Assembly: GCF_039538765.1 (NCBI RefSeq)
Contig: NZ_BAABCJ010000002.1
Location: forward strand, 682,001 to 746,000
From: Zhihengliuella alba
GTDB lineage: Bacteria > Actinomycetota > Actinomycetes > Actinomycetales > Micrococcaceae
Length of the DNA: 64,000 bases
Direction of reading: 5' to 3'
Below the pieces are notes generated by a model. The model was given only the letters and a program-made list of their open reading frames with translations. It was not told the origin of the DNA and did no database searches. The translations under genes and the position numbers were made by a program. This document shows, piece after piece, positions 42,588 through 50,942 of this stretch; within the stretch, counting starts at the first letter, position 1; each line of letters opens with the position of its first letter.

Positions 42588-43735
42588 AGCGCATCGTCTG
42601 CGTTCCGGATTCGTTCAAGGGCAGCGTGAGCGCGCTCGGCGCCGCGGAGGCCATGGCGCGCGGGGCGCGGCAGGTCCTCGGCGACGCCGACGTCGTCGTC
42701 CTGCCCTTCGCCGACGGCGGCGAGGGCACCCTCGACGCGCTGCTGGCGGCGTGGGGCCGGGCGGCGGAGGTCGTGAGCACGGTGGACGCGCTCGGGCGGC
42801 CGCGCAACGCGCGCTTCGGGCTCTCGGCGGACGGCCGGACCGCCGTCGTCGAGGCGGCGGAGGGCAACGGCCTGCCCGCGGTGTCCGATGTCCCGCTGCA
42901 GCCCCTGCGCGCCGACACGCACGGGGTGGGACTGATCGCCCGCGCCGCACTGGAGTCCGGGGCCGAGGAGATCCTCCTGTGCATCGGCGGCTCCGCGAGC
43001 ACGGACGGCGGGACGGGCCTGCTGACGGCGCTCGGCGCCCGCTTCCTCGACGACCGCGGCGAGCCCGTGGCGCCAGGCGGCGGCGGGCTGGCCGACATCG
43101 CCCGGATCGACCTGGAGCACCTGCACCCCCGGGCGCGCGAGGTTCGCTGGCGCATCGCGGTGGACGTCGACAACCCGCTCACGGGCGAGCGCGGTGCCGC
43201 GGCCGTGTTCGGGCCGCAGAAGGGTGCCAGCGCGGAGGACGTCGCCGTGCTCGACGCCGGGTTGTCCCACCTCGCCGAGGTGGTCGCCGAGGTGGGACGG
43301 CCCGCCGGACGGCGACCCGACGATCTGCGCGCCGCCGCCGGGTTCGGCGCGGCCGGCGGGCTGCCCGTGACGCTCGTGGGGCTGCTCGGCGCGGAGACGC
43401 TGCCGGGCGCGGAGCTCGTGGGCGACGCCGTCGGACTGGCCGAGACGCTCGCCGGGGCGGACCTCGTGCTGACCGGCGAGGGAGCCCTCGACACGCAGTC
43501 GCTCGGCGGCAAGGTCGTCGACGCCGTCCGGCGCCACTCCCCCGCCGGGGCCGCCGTGGTCGTCATCGCCGGGACCGTGCGGCTGTCAGCCGCCCAGACC
43601 CGGGAGGCCGGGCTGACCGCGGCGTTCTCGATCGCGCCCGGCGCGGCCGAGCTCCCCGAGCTCCTGCGCGAGGCCCCCCGGCTGATCGAGGAGACGACGG
43701 CCCACGCCTGCGGGCTGCTCGCGCACGGGCGGTGA
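42584..43735 (+). CDS. glycerate 2-kinase (GlxK/GarK type)
   Basis: A 383-residue glycerate kinase of the type II family. Signatures include VCVPDSFKGSVSALGAAEAMARG at the start, LPFADGGEGTLDAL, CIGGSASTDGGTGLLTALGARF and LTGEGALDTQSLGGKV. It phosphorylates D-glycerate to 2- or 3-phosphoglycerate with ATP, the last step of galactarate/glucarate aldolase-type and glyoxylate routes. ATG 42584 overlaps the dehydratase stop, so the two are one operon. It implies that the upstream dehydratase pathway yields glycerate or tartronate semialdehyde (inference). Confidence 0.9.
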   Translation: MKRIVCVPDSFKGSVSALGAAEAMARGARQVLGDADVVVLPFADGGEGTLDALLAAWGRAAEVVSTVDALGRPRNARFGLSADGRTAVVEAAEGNGLPAVSDVPLQPLRADTHGVGLIARAALESGAEEILLCIGGSASTDGGTGLLTALGARFLDDRGEPVAPGGGGLADIARIDLEHLHPRAREVRWRIAVDVDNPLTGERGAAAVFGPQKGASAEDVAVLDAGLSHLAEVVAEVGRPAGRRPDDLRAAAGFGAAGGLPVTLVGLLGAETLPGAELVGDAVGLAETLAGADLVLTGEGALDTQSLGGKVVDAVRRHSPAGAAVVVIAGTVRLSAAQTREAGLTAAFSIAPGAAELPELLREAPRLIEETTAHACGLLAHGR

Positions 43736-43741
43736 CCACCC

Positions 43742-45112
43742 TCAGCCGTCGTTGCGGACCACCCGGCCCTGCGCGATGACGGCGGAGACCTGCTCCAGCG
43801 CCGCCGCGCTCGCGAGCGGGTCGGAGTCCAGCAGCACCACGTCGGCCACGGCCCCCTTGACGAGCCGGCCGACCTCGCGCTCCACCCCGAGCAGCGCGGC
43901 GGGGCGCGTCGTGACGGAGCGCAGCGCCTCCAGGGCCGGCAGGCCGGCGTCGGCGAGCGCGCGCGCCTCGGTGCCGATCGGCGTCACGTCCGTGCCGAAG
44001 GAGTCGGTGCCGGCGACGACCCCGACCCCGGCGTCGGCGGCGGCCCGGACGGCCTCGCGGAGGACCGGGGCGTACTCGCGTCCGCGCTCGGCCAGGACCG
44101 GGTCGGCGGAGCCCTGCATGGAGGCGATGCCCGCCAGCGTGGGCGTGAAGTAGGTGCCGCGCGCGGCCATGTCGGCCAGCGTGGCACCGTCCACGAACAC
44201 GCCGTGCTCGATGCTCCGCACGCCCGCCCGGACCGCGCCGGCGATGCCCTCGGCGCTGTAGGAGTGGCAGAGCACGCCCGCGCCCTTGGCCGCCCGCACG
44301 ATCGCGGCGAGCTGCTCCTCCCCGTAGACCAGCTCCAGCGGGTCCTGCTCCGGCAGGCCGGCGCGCGGGTTCGCGCGCGTCTTGATGACCGTGGCGCCGC
44401 GCTTGCGGTTGACCCCGGTGAGGTGCGCCAGCGCCTTCTCCTCGCGCACGCCGTCGGTCAGTGCCGCCAGCGGGGCGAGCTCCGGGTCGGCGAGCACGGA
44501 GTCGCCGAGCTCCGGCGAGACGAACAACCCCGCCGGGTGCATGCGCGGCGAAAGCCCGGGCGCCCACTCGGGCAGCGCCGCCAGCGCGATGTCCTGGTAG
44601 AAGCTCGACGAGCCGCTGCGGACCGTGGTGGCGCCGTTGTGGAGGATGAGCCGCGCGTCCTCGAGCGCGTTCGCGTGGACGTGGGCGTCCACCAGGCCCG
44701 GGACGACGAACCGGCCGGCGGCGTCCACGACGTCGGCCCGGCCGGCCACACCGGCGACCGCCTTGCGGGTGGCGTCGCGGTCGCCCGCGGCGACCACCCG
44801 GCCCCCGTCGAGCACCACGACGGCATCGGCGGTCGCGTCGCCGGTGACCGGATCCACGAGGGTTCCTCCCTCGATGACGAGCGGGCGGGTCTCCGGAGCG
44901 GAGCCGGGGTATCCCGGAGCACTGGGCCGCCCGGACGGAGCCGAGGCCGCGGCGGCACCCGCCGCCGGGGCCGCCAGAGCGGGGACGGCCGCGGACGCGG
45001 AGGGGACTCCGAGCACGCCCAGGCCCGCCAGTGCGGCGGCTCCGGCGAGGACGCTCCGGCGCGCGAGGGCGGAGTCGGGGGCGGGCAGGGCGTTGTGGTC
45101 GTGGACGCACAT
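43742..45112 (-). CDS. Tat-exported amidohydrolase family metal-dependent hydrolase
   Basis: A 456-residue protein. The N-terminus has a twin-arginine signal (ARRSVLAGAAALAGLGVLG, RR at 18-19) and an Ala-rich stretch. The amidohydrolase core has the H144-x-H146 motif in LVDAHVHAN, K in VIKTRAN, H in VLCHSYS and SIEHGVFVD, and D in VAGTDSFG, consistent with a binuclear metal site of imidazolonepropionase/prolidase-like members. It probably hydrolyses an amide or peptide-like bond outside the cell. ATG 45112 follows AAGGAAG; a longer frame to 45145 lacks a site. It converges with glycerate kinase (6-bp gap). Confidence 0.8.
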   Translation of the reverse strand: MCVHDHNALPAPDSALARRSVLAGAAALAGLGVLGVPSASAAVPALAAPAAGAAAASAPSGRPSAPGYPGSAPETRPLVIEGGTLVDPVTGDATADAVVVLDGGRVVAAGDRDATRKAVAGVAGRADVVDAAGRFVVPGLVDAHVHANALEDARLILHNGATTVRSGSSSFYQDIALAALPEWAPGLSPRMHPAGLFVSPELGDSVLADPELAPLAALTDGVREEKALAHLTGVNRKRGATVIKTRANPRAGLPEQDPLELVYGEEQLAAIVRAAKGAGVLCHSYSAEGIAGAVRAGVRSIEHGVFVDGATLADMAARGTYFTPTLAGIASMQGSADPVLAERGREYAPVLREAVRAAADAGVGVVAGTDSFGTDVTPIGTEARALADAGLPALEALRSVTTRPAALLGVEREVGRLVKGAVADVVLLDSDPLASAAALEQVSAVIAQGRVVRNDG

Positions 45113-45225
45113 GGCTGACTTCCTTGTCGTCGAGAGCAGGCTCATGACAACCTAGCAGCGAATCGCGCGTTTTGGTATCCCATATTTCGTCCCCGTTGTC
45201 CTCCCGCCGCGACGCTCGGGCGACG

Positions 45226-46629
45226 CTACAGGGAGACCAGCAGCATCGTCGTCGCGAAGACGGCCCCGGACACGATCAGCACCACGGTGGTGTAGCCGAG
45301 GATGTCGCGCATCTTCAGGCCCGCGATCGCCAGCAGCGGCAGCGCCCAGAACGGCTGAATCATGTTGGTCCACTGGTCACCGTAGGCCACCGCCATGATC
45401 GCCACCGCGGGGTCCACTCCGATCCGCTCGGCGGCCTCCAGCAGGATCGGGGCCTGGATGGCGAATTGCCCACCGCCGGACGGGACGAAGAAGTTCACCA
45501 GCCCGGCCGAGAGGAAGGCGAACAGCCCGAAGGTGACCGGGGTCGAGACGGAGACGAAGAAGTCGGAGAACATCTGGATCAGCCCCGTCCCGGACATGAT
45601 GCCCAGAATCCCGGCGTAGAGCGGGAACTGTAGGAGGATCTCCCCGACGTTGGAGGCCGCGTCCTTGGTGAGGGCGATGAGCTCGAACGGATTGCGGACC
45701 AGGAGCAGGATCAGCGCGAGGAAGCTCCAGTTGACGATGTCCAGGGTGAGCGAGCCACCGCCGGCGAAGTGGATGACCAGATAGGCGACCAGCAGCAGCC
45801 CCAGTAGGAGCGTGGGCACCCGGCTGGCGTCAACGCGGTCGGCGGGCGTGACGACGTCGTCCTCCACCGCGACGCCCCGCTCGCGGGCGTCGACCTCGAG
45901 CTCGACGACGCGGTCCCGTCCCCGCGGGGCGATCAGGATGATCGCGGCGGCCACGAGCACCACGGTCGCCCCGATCGCCGCGAGGTTCCACGGGGCGAAG
46001 ATGGTCTCGCTGATCGGCAGCGGGCGGCCGATCTGCTCGGTCACGAACGAGTCGGGCGTCGCCGCGGCCAGCGGCCCGGAGGCCGAGTAGCCCATGTGCC
46101 AGACGACGAACCCGGCGAAGCCCGCGGCCACGAGCAGGGGGAAGTGCAGGCGCAGCCCGCGCTCGCGCCCCTGCGCCGCCACCTCGCGGGCCAGCAGTCC
46201 GCCGACCACCAGCCCGAGGCCCCACGTGATGAGCGATGCTGCGGCGGCGACGAGGAAGACGAAGACGTAGGCCTGGACGGCCGTCCGCGGGACGCGGGCT
46301 GCGCGGGTCAGCAGGGCGCGGACCGGCCGCGTGTTGGCGAGGATGTGCCCGAGGAGCAGGATCAGGGCCATCTGCGTCATGAAGGACAGCAGCCCCGCCA
46401 GCCCGACGCCCCAGCTCTCGACGACGGCCACCGGGCCCGCGTCGGTCAGGGCCAGGGCGAGCGCCGCGACGACGAACGTCAGCGCGATCGCGAAGACCAG
46501 CGCGGACGGGATGAGCCGCTCGACGACGTGATTGATGGGCCGCATGACCGAGGCGAGGACGGCGCCCCGCCCTCGGTCGTCGGGATCGGCCTCCGGGCGA
46601 GGACCGGGCGGGACGGAATTCGTGCGCAT
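45226..46629 (-). CDS. short-chain fatty acid transporter, AtoE family
   Basis: A 467-residue membrane protein with about 11-12 helices. Conserved landmarks: MALILLLGHILANTRPVRALL, VVWHMGYSASGPLAAATP, NFFVPSGGGQFAIQAPILLEAA and MAVAYGDQWTNMIQPFWALPLLAIAGLK. These match the AtoE/short-chain fatty acid (acetoacetate, butyrate) permease family. ATG 46629 follows GGAGGTCGCC. It is in the same direction as the amidohydrolase with 113 bp between them, so joint expression is uncertain. It could import an acyl product, but substrate range is not visible. Confidence 0.85.
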   Translation of the reverse strand: MRTNSVPPGPRPEADPDDRGRGAVLASVMRPINHVVERLIPSALVFAIALTFVVAALALALTDAGPVAVVESWGVGLAGLLSFMTQMALILLLGHILANTRPVRALLTRAARVPRTAVQAYVFVFLVAAAASLITWGLGLVVGGLLAREVAAQGRERGLRLHFPLLVAAGFAGFVVWHMGYSASGPLAAATPDSFVTEQIGRPLPISETIFAPWNLAAIGATVVLVAAAIILIAPRGRDRVVELEVDARERGVAVEDDVVTPADRVDASRVPTLLLGLLLVAYLVIHFAGGGSLTLDIVNWSFLALILLLVRNPFELIALTKDAASNVGEILLQFPLYAGILGIMSGTGLIQMFSDFFVSVSTPVTFGLFAFLSAGLVNFFVPSGGGQFAIQAPILLEAAERIGVDPAVAIMAVAYGDQWTNMIQPFWALPLLAIAGLKMRDILGYTTVVLIVSGAVFATTMLLVSL

Positions 46630-46723
46630 GGCGACCTCCGGCGTCGACGATGGGTCTCAACAGTGACGCCAGTCACACTACCGGGCGGCTCCCGCGAGCC
46701 GGTGCCGCCTACACTGGTCTCCC

Positions 46724-47095
46724 ATGAGCGAGCAGGTTCGGATCGACGCGTGGCTGTGGGCGGTGCGCGTCTACAAGACGCGGTCGGCCGCGACGACGGC
46801 GTGCCGCGCGGGGCACGTGAAACTGGACGGTCGGCCGGTGAAGGCGTCGCAGACGGTCGCGCCCGGGGCCCAGATCCGCGTGCGCCAGAACGGGGCGGAC
46901 CGGTTCCTCGAGGTCACGCGGCCGATCAGCAAGCGCGTCGGCGCCCAGGTGGCCCAGTCCTGCTACCTCGACCACACGCCGGCACGGCCCAAGGTGGTGG
47001 TCCCCCAGGTGCCGGTGCGCGACCGCGGGGCCGGCCGCCCGACGAAGAAGGACCGCCGCGAGCTCGACCGGCTGCGGCAGTCCCTCGACCTGTAG
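46724..47095 (+). CDS. RNA-binding S4 domain protein (Hsp15-like)
   Basis: A 123-residue basic protein. Residues 5-65 form the S4 fold (RIDAWLWAVRVYKTRSAATTACRAGHVKLDGRPVKASQTVAPGAQI). A basic C-terminal tail (GRPTKKDRRELDRL) follows. Hsp15 binds stalled 50S subunits carrying peptidyl-tRNA. A TACACT -10-like box (46710-46715) lies 8 nt before the ATG, so the mRNA is probably leaderless and there is no Shine-Dalgarno. It converges with ferritin with a 6-bp gap. Confidence 0.88.
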   Translation: MSEQVRIDAWLWAVRVYKTRSAATTACRAGHVKLDGRPVKASQTVAPGAQIRVRQNGADRFLEVTRPISKRVGAQVAQSCYLDHTPARPKVVVPQVPVRDRGAGRPTKKDRRELDRLRQSLDL

Positions 47096-47101
47096 GCCCG
47101 C

Positions 47102-47605
47102 CTACTCCTCGCCGGCCTGGCGCGATCCGAGCTCTGCGTCCAGGCGCAGCAGGCCGTTGCCGTCCTCGCCGATCAGCTTCACGCGGCCGATGATCTCGGA
47201 GACGCTGGCCTCCTCCTCGAGCTGCTCCTCGACGAACCAGTTCAGCAGCGGGAACGCGTCGATGTCCCCCTCCTGCTGGGCCAGCCGGTACAGGTTGCGG
47301 ATCGCCTCGGAGACCTTCTCCTCGTGCGCCAGCGAGGCCTGGAAGGCGGCGATCACGGTCGTCGCCCGCGTGTTCGGGGCGTGCATGGCGCCGATCGCCG
47401 GATGCGCGCTGCGGTCCACCATGTGGGCGATGAACTTCTCAGCGTGCACGATCTCCTCGTCGGCCTGGGCGCGGAACCAGCCGGCGATGCCGGGCAGGTC
47501 CAGAGCGTCCATGTCCACCGCCAGCTGCCGGTACACGATGGACGCCTCCAGCTCGAGGGTCACCTGTTCGTTGAATGCTTCTGCGAGCTTTCCGTTGAGT
47601 TCCAT
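47102..47605 (-). CDS. ferritin (bacterial Ftn type)
   Basis: A 167-residue non-haem ferritin. Ferroxidase ligands are visible: E18 in VTLELEASIVYRQL, and E51 with H54 in DEEIVHAEKF (E-x-x-H), with later Glu residues in AHEEKVSEAIRNL and VEEQLEEEASVSE. No haem-ligand Met typical of bacterioferritin is evident. It stores iron as a 24-mer in the cytosol. The promoter (GTGACA-N17-TAGATT, 47612-47640) places transcription initiation at the A of the ATG, so translation is leaderless. Confidence 0.92.
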   Translation of the reverse strand: MELNGKLAEAFNEQVTLELEASIVYRQLAVDMDALDLPGIAGWFRAQADEEIVHAEKFIAHMVDRSAHPAIGAMHAPNTRATTVIAAFQASLAHEEKVSEAIRNLYRLAQQEGDIDAFPLLNWFVEEQLEEEASVSEIIGRVKLIGEDGNGLLRLDAELGSRQAGEE

Positions 47606-47611
47606 GCCTTC

Positions 47612-47640
47612 AATCTAGACCCGTTCCAAACAGCTGTCAC
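47612..47640 (-). promoter_or_regulatory. leaderless promoter of ferritin
   Basis: On the minus strand: -35 GTGACA (47635-47640), a 17-bp spacer and -10 TAGATT (47612-47617). The start codon (47605-47603) begins 6 nt after the -10, exactly where transcription should start. Confidence 0.65.
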
Positions 47641-47834
47641 CGGAGTTCGGCCTAACTGATCCGGGCGGCCGCAATAAGCGAACACCGCCGTCCTCCGCCC
47701 CGGTTCGGGCAGGCTCACCTCAGCGGCAGCCGACTGTTCCCGACCCCCAGAACCGATCCCAGGACAGGTCCCAGGACGTCGGGCTATCCTGCTGTCGCGC
47801 CGCATGCGCCAATCGAGCCGAGAGGAGAGGCCAG

Positions 47835-48323
47835 ATGCACGTACGCCGACGTCGCCTGCTCCTGCTCCTCCCGCTCCTGTTCGCAGCCCTGCTGGGGATG
47901 CACACGCTGGCCATGTCGCTCCCGGGCGCGCCGACCGCGCCGGACCGCGGGTCCCCGCACTCCTCGGCCGCCCATTCCTCGGACCCCGGGTCCGCGCACC
48001 ACCGCATGGTGCTGCCGTTCGCCGCGGAGTCCGCGCCCGCAGCGGCCCCGTCGGCGCAGTTGGCGCTACCGGCGCAGTCCGACGCGGAGGTCGGTGCGTT
48101 CGTCGGTCAGCACTCGGCCGACGACGACGGCGCGGCCGTCGCGGTCGCGGTCGCTGGCTGGTGCCTCCTCGCGCTGGCCGTCCTGCTCCGGCTGGTGCGC
48201 CCGCGGGCGCACCTCCTCCCCGGGCTGGCGCTCGCCCCGCGCACCACGGTCCCCGCGTGGGTGCCGACCCCGCGGCCGGCCCGGCCGCCCTCGCTCCTCT
48301 TCCTCTCGATCAGTCGGACGTAG
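47835..48323 (+). CDS. DUF6153-like membrane protein
   Basis: A 162-residue protein with an N-terminal helix (RLLLLLPLLFAALLGMHTLAM) followed by a His/Ser-rich region (SSAAHSSDPGSAHHRM) and a second helix (AVAVAVAGWCLLALAVLLRL). The tail is Pro/Arg-rich. DUF6153 proteins are small actinobacterial membrane proteins of unknown function, often near DUF305 or copper-related genes, which is the case here. ATG 47835 follows GAGGAGAGG. A -10-like TATCCT at 47785-47790 may start the transcript. Metal handling is a guess. Confidence 0.66.
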   Translation: MHVRRRRLLLLLPLLFAALLGMHTLAMSLPGAPTAPDRGSPHSSAAHSSDPGSAHHRMVLPFAAESAPAAAPSAQLALPAQSDAEVGAFVGQHSADDDGAAVAVAVAGWCLLALAVLLRLVRPRAHLLPGLALAPRTTVPAWVPTPRPARPPSLLFLSISRT

Positions 48324-48427
48324 GCCGCTCGCCTGTCCCGCCGATGCGCCGCCGCACCACCTGCCCCGCGACCGCACCGGCGGCACGGCCACGCCTGCCC
48401 ACCACGACTTCGGAAGAGAGAACCACC

Positions 48428-49213
48428 ATGTCCCACACCGCACCCGCGCGGGCCGTCCAGCGCCCCGCCGAGCAGAACCCGTCCTTCGTGCGCCCATCCT
48501 CCGCGCGCCCCGTACCGCCGGTGAACAGCAGCAGGGCCCCGTCCCGCAGCGCCCACCGGAGCGGCTCACGGGCTCCGGCACGAGCGGCGGCCGTCGCCGT
48601 CGCACTCGTGATCGGCTCCCTGGCCCTGACCGCGTGCGGCCCCACGGCCCCGGACCCCGCCCCGGACTCGGCGGCGCACTCCGGCGGGCACGGGGCGCCG
48701 GCCGAGGGCACGCCGTCGGATGCCTCCGCCGAGGCGGGCACGACGGCGGACAGCGGCCACAACGACGCCGACGTCACGTTCGCCGCGACGATGATCCCCC
48801 ACCACCGGCAGGCCCTCGAGATGAGCGAGATCATGCTCGCCAAGGAGGACCTGCCGCCCGCGGTCCGCGACCTCGCCGAGCGGATCAAGGCCGCCCAGGG
48901 CCCGGAGATCGAGGCCATGGACTCATGGCTCGAGGCCTGGGGCGCCGCGGCCGGCGATCACGGCGATCACGCGATGGACGGCATGCTCACCGAGGAACAG
49001 CTGCAGCAGCTGGAGTCAGCAGACGGCCCGCAGGCCGCCGAGCAGTTCCTCGCCGGGATGATCGAGCACCACCGCGGCGCCGTCGAAATGGCGGAGCAGG
49101 AGCTGGAGGCCGGCCGGAACGCCGACGCGCTGGCGCTGGCCGACCGGGTCATCGCGGACCAGACCGCCGAGATCGAGGAGATGGAGGGTCTCCTGGCGGA
49201 GCTGAAGCAATAG
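48428..49213 (+). CDS. DUF305 domain lipoprotein (2)
   Basis: A 261-residue predicted lipoprotein with lipobox C70 (IGSLALTAC) after a long basic N-terminus, followed by a Gly/Ser/Ala/Asp linker. The DUF305 domain shows DVTFAATMIPHHRQALEM and FLAGMIEHHRGAVEM with a His-rich loop (GDHGDHAMDGML) between. It is the second DUF305 gene in the window (see 10117-10872), here 105 bp after the DUF6153 gene and codirectional, so they likely form a pair. The ATG has only a weak AGAGAG site. The 50-residue extension before the signal helix is unusual; a later start is possible. Confidence 0.82.
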   Translation: MSHTAPARAVQRPAEQNPSFVRPSSARPVPPVNSSRAPSRSAHRSGSRAPARAAAVAVALVIGSLALTACGPTAPDPAPDSAAHSGGHGAPAEGTPSDASAEAGTTADSGHNDADVTFAATMIPHHRQALEMSEIMLAKEDLPPAVRDLAERIKAAQGPEIEAMDSWLEAWGAAAGDHGDHAMDGMLTEEQLQQLESADGPQAAEQFLAGMIEHHRGAVEMAEQELEAGRNADALALADRVIADQTAEIEEMEGLLAELKQ

Positions 49214-49284
49214 GTCATCCCTCCCTCTTCGCGACGCGCGGGCCCTAAAGTAGGACCACGCCGCACGTCGACGAACGGGAGCCC

Positions 49285-50859
49285 GTGGAAGAGATCGCCA
49301 TCACCCTCCTGACCGCGGCCGGACTCGGATGGCTGGCGCACAGCCTCCGGGTCCCGCCGCTGGTCGGCTTCCTCGCCGCGGGCTTCCTGCTGGGCGGTCT
49401 GGGCCTCGACGGCTTCCCGGGTCTGGACTCGCTCGCGGACATCGGCGTGACCCTGCTGCTGTTCACGATCGGGCTCAAGTTCGACATTCGCTCGCTGGCG
49501 CGCCGCGAGGCCTTCGGCACGGCGGGCGTGCACATCATTCTCAGCGTCCTCGTCGGCGCCGGCCTGCTGGGGCTCCTGGCCGCCGTCGGACTCTCCCAGT
49601 ATGCGGACCTGCAGTCGCTGGTGCTGGTCGGCTTCGCGCTGTCCTTCTCCTCGACCGTGCTGTGCATGAAGGTGCTGGAGGAGCGCTCGGACGACGGCTC
49701 GTTCTACGGGCAGACGGCCATCGCCATCCTGGTCATCCAGGACATCGCCGCGGTCGCCTTCATCACCCTGACCTCGGACGAGCCGCCCAGCCTGTGGGCA
49801 CTCGCCCTGGTTCTCCTGGTCCCCGCCGGCTGGGTCTTCCGCCGGCTCCTGGACCACGCGGGGCACGGCGAGCTGCTGGTCCTCTACGGCGTCGCCATGG
49901 CGCTGGGGCCGGGCTACTTCCTGTTCGACGCCGTCGGCATCAAGGGCGACCTCGGCGCCCTGGTGATGGGACTGCTGTTCGCCGGGCATCCCCGGGCCAT
50001 CGAACTGTCCAAGTCGCTCTACAGCGTCAAGGAGCTGTTCCTCGTGGGCTTCTTCCTGAGCATCGGCATGCTGGACCAGCCCACCTGGAGCGACCTCGGG
50101 CTGGCCGCCCTGCTGACCGTCCTCCTGCTCCCCCTCCGGGCTCTCGGCTTCATCCTGCTGGGGCGCGCGTTCGGCATGCGGAACCGCTCGGCCGTGCGCA
50201 CGGGACTGGTGCTCGGGAACTTCTCCGAGTTCTCGATCATCGTGGTCTCCGTCGGCGTCGGCACCGCGATGCTCGCGGCGGACTGGCTGCCCGTGGTGGG
50301 CATCGCGGTGGCCCTCAGCATGGTGGCCTCCTCCCTGCTCAACGGGCGCGGCAGCCATCTGGCGCCCGGGCTGGCTGCCCGACTGCCCGTGCAGGACCCG
50401 GACCGCATCCGGCCCGACGACCGCCCCATCGACACGAGCAATGCCGACGTGCTCATCCTGGGCATGGGCAAGATCGGCCGCTCCACCTACGAGCGGATCA
50501 CCGCGGCCTCCGACCTGCGCGTGCTGGCCGTGGACAACGACCACGCCGTGGTCCGCCGGCTCCGCGAGGCCGGCCTGAACGTGATGGAGGGCGACGCCAC
50601 CGACCTCGAGTTCTGGTACCGGATCTGCCAAGGCGGTCTGGTCCAGACGGTGGTCCTCGCCATGCCGTTCCACGATTCCAACCTCTTCGCCCTGGACCAG
50701 CTCCGCGAGGCCGGCTTCGAGGGTCGCATCACCGCCGTGGCGCACCACCCGGACCAGGCCGAGCACCTCCAGCGGCTCGGCGTGGACGGCGTCTACAACC
50801 TCTACGAGGGAGCCGGCATCGCGATGGCCGATCTCCTGCTCTCCCCCGGGGCGCGCTGA
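49285..50859 (+). CDS. CPA2 cation:proton antiporter with TrkA-N domain (KefB-like)
   Basis: A 524-residue protein. Residues 1-365 form about 12 helices of the Na+/H+ exchanger fold (LRVPPLVGFLAAGFLLG, LLLFTIGLKFDIRSL, STVLCMKVLEERSDD, QDIAAVAFI). Residues ~390-515 are a TrkA-N/RCK domain (ADVLILGMGKIGRSTY, VDNDHAVVRRLREAGL, EGDATDLEF). It should exchange K+ or Na+ for H+ and be gated by NAD(H) or similar. GTG 49285 follows CGGGAGCCC. It converges with tex; a hairpin terminator lies at 50882-50899. Confidence 0.9.
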   Translation: MEEIAITLLTAAGLGWLAHSLRVPPLVGFLAAGFLLGGLGLDGFPGLDSLADIGVTLLLFTIGLKFDIRSLARREAFGTAGVHIILSVLVGAGLLGLLAAVGLSQYADLQSLVLVGFALSFSSTVLCMKVLEERSDDGSFYGQTAIAILVIQDIAAVAFITLTSDEPPSLWALALVLLVPAGWVFRRLLDHAGHGELLVLYGVAMALGPGYFLFDAVGIKGDLGALVMGLLFAGHPRAIELSKSLYSVKELFLVGFFLSIGMLDQPTWSDLGLAALLTVLLLPLRALGFILLGRAFGMRNRSAVRTGLVLGNFSEFSIIVVSVGVGTAMLAADWLPVVGIAVALSMVASSLLNGRGSHLAPGLAARLPVQDPDRIRPDDRPIDTSNADVLILGMGKIGRSTYERITAASDLRVLAVDNDHAVVRRLREAGLNVMEGDATDLEFWYRICQGGLVQTVVLAMPFHDSNLFALDQLREAGFEGRITAVAHHPDQAEHLQRLGVDGVYNLYEGAGIAMADLLLSPGAR

Positions 50860-50881
50860 CACCGCCTGCCGCCCGTGGGCG

Positions 50882-50899
50882 GGCCTGAACACTCAGGCC
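50882..50899. terminator. hairpin terminator between antiporter and tex
   Basis: GGCCTGA (50882-50888), ACAC loop, TCAGGCC (50893-50899). Placed between two convergent genes, so it may serve both. Confidence 0.6.
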
Positions 50900-50942
50900 G
50901 GAACGGGCGGATCCGAGCAGCAGAGCGGTCAGGCCGGAGCGG

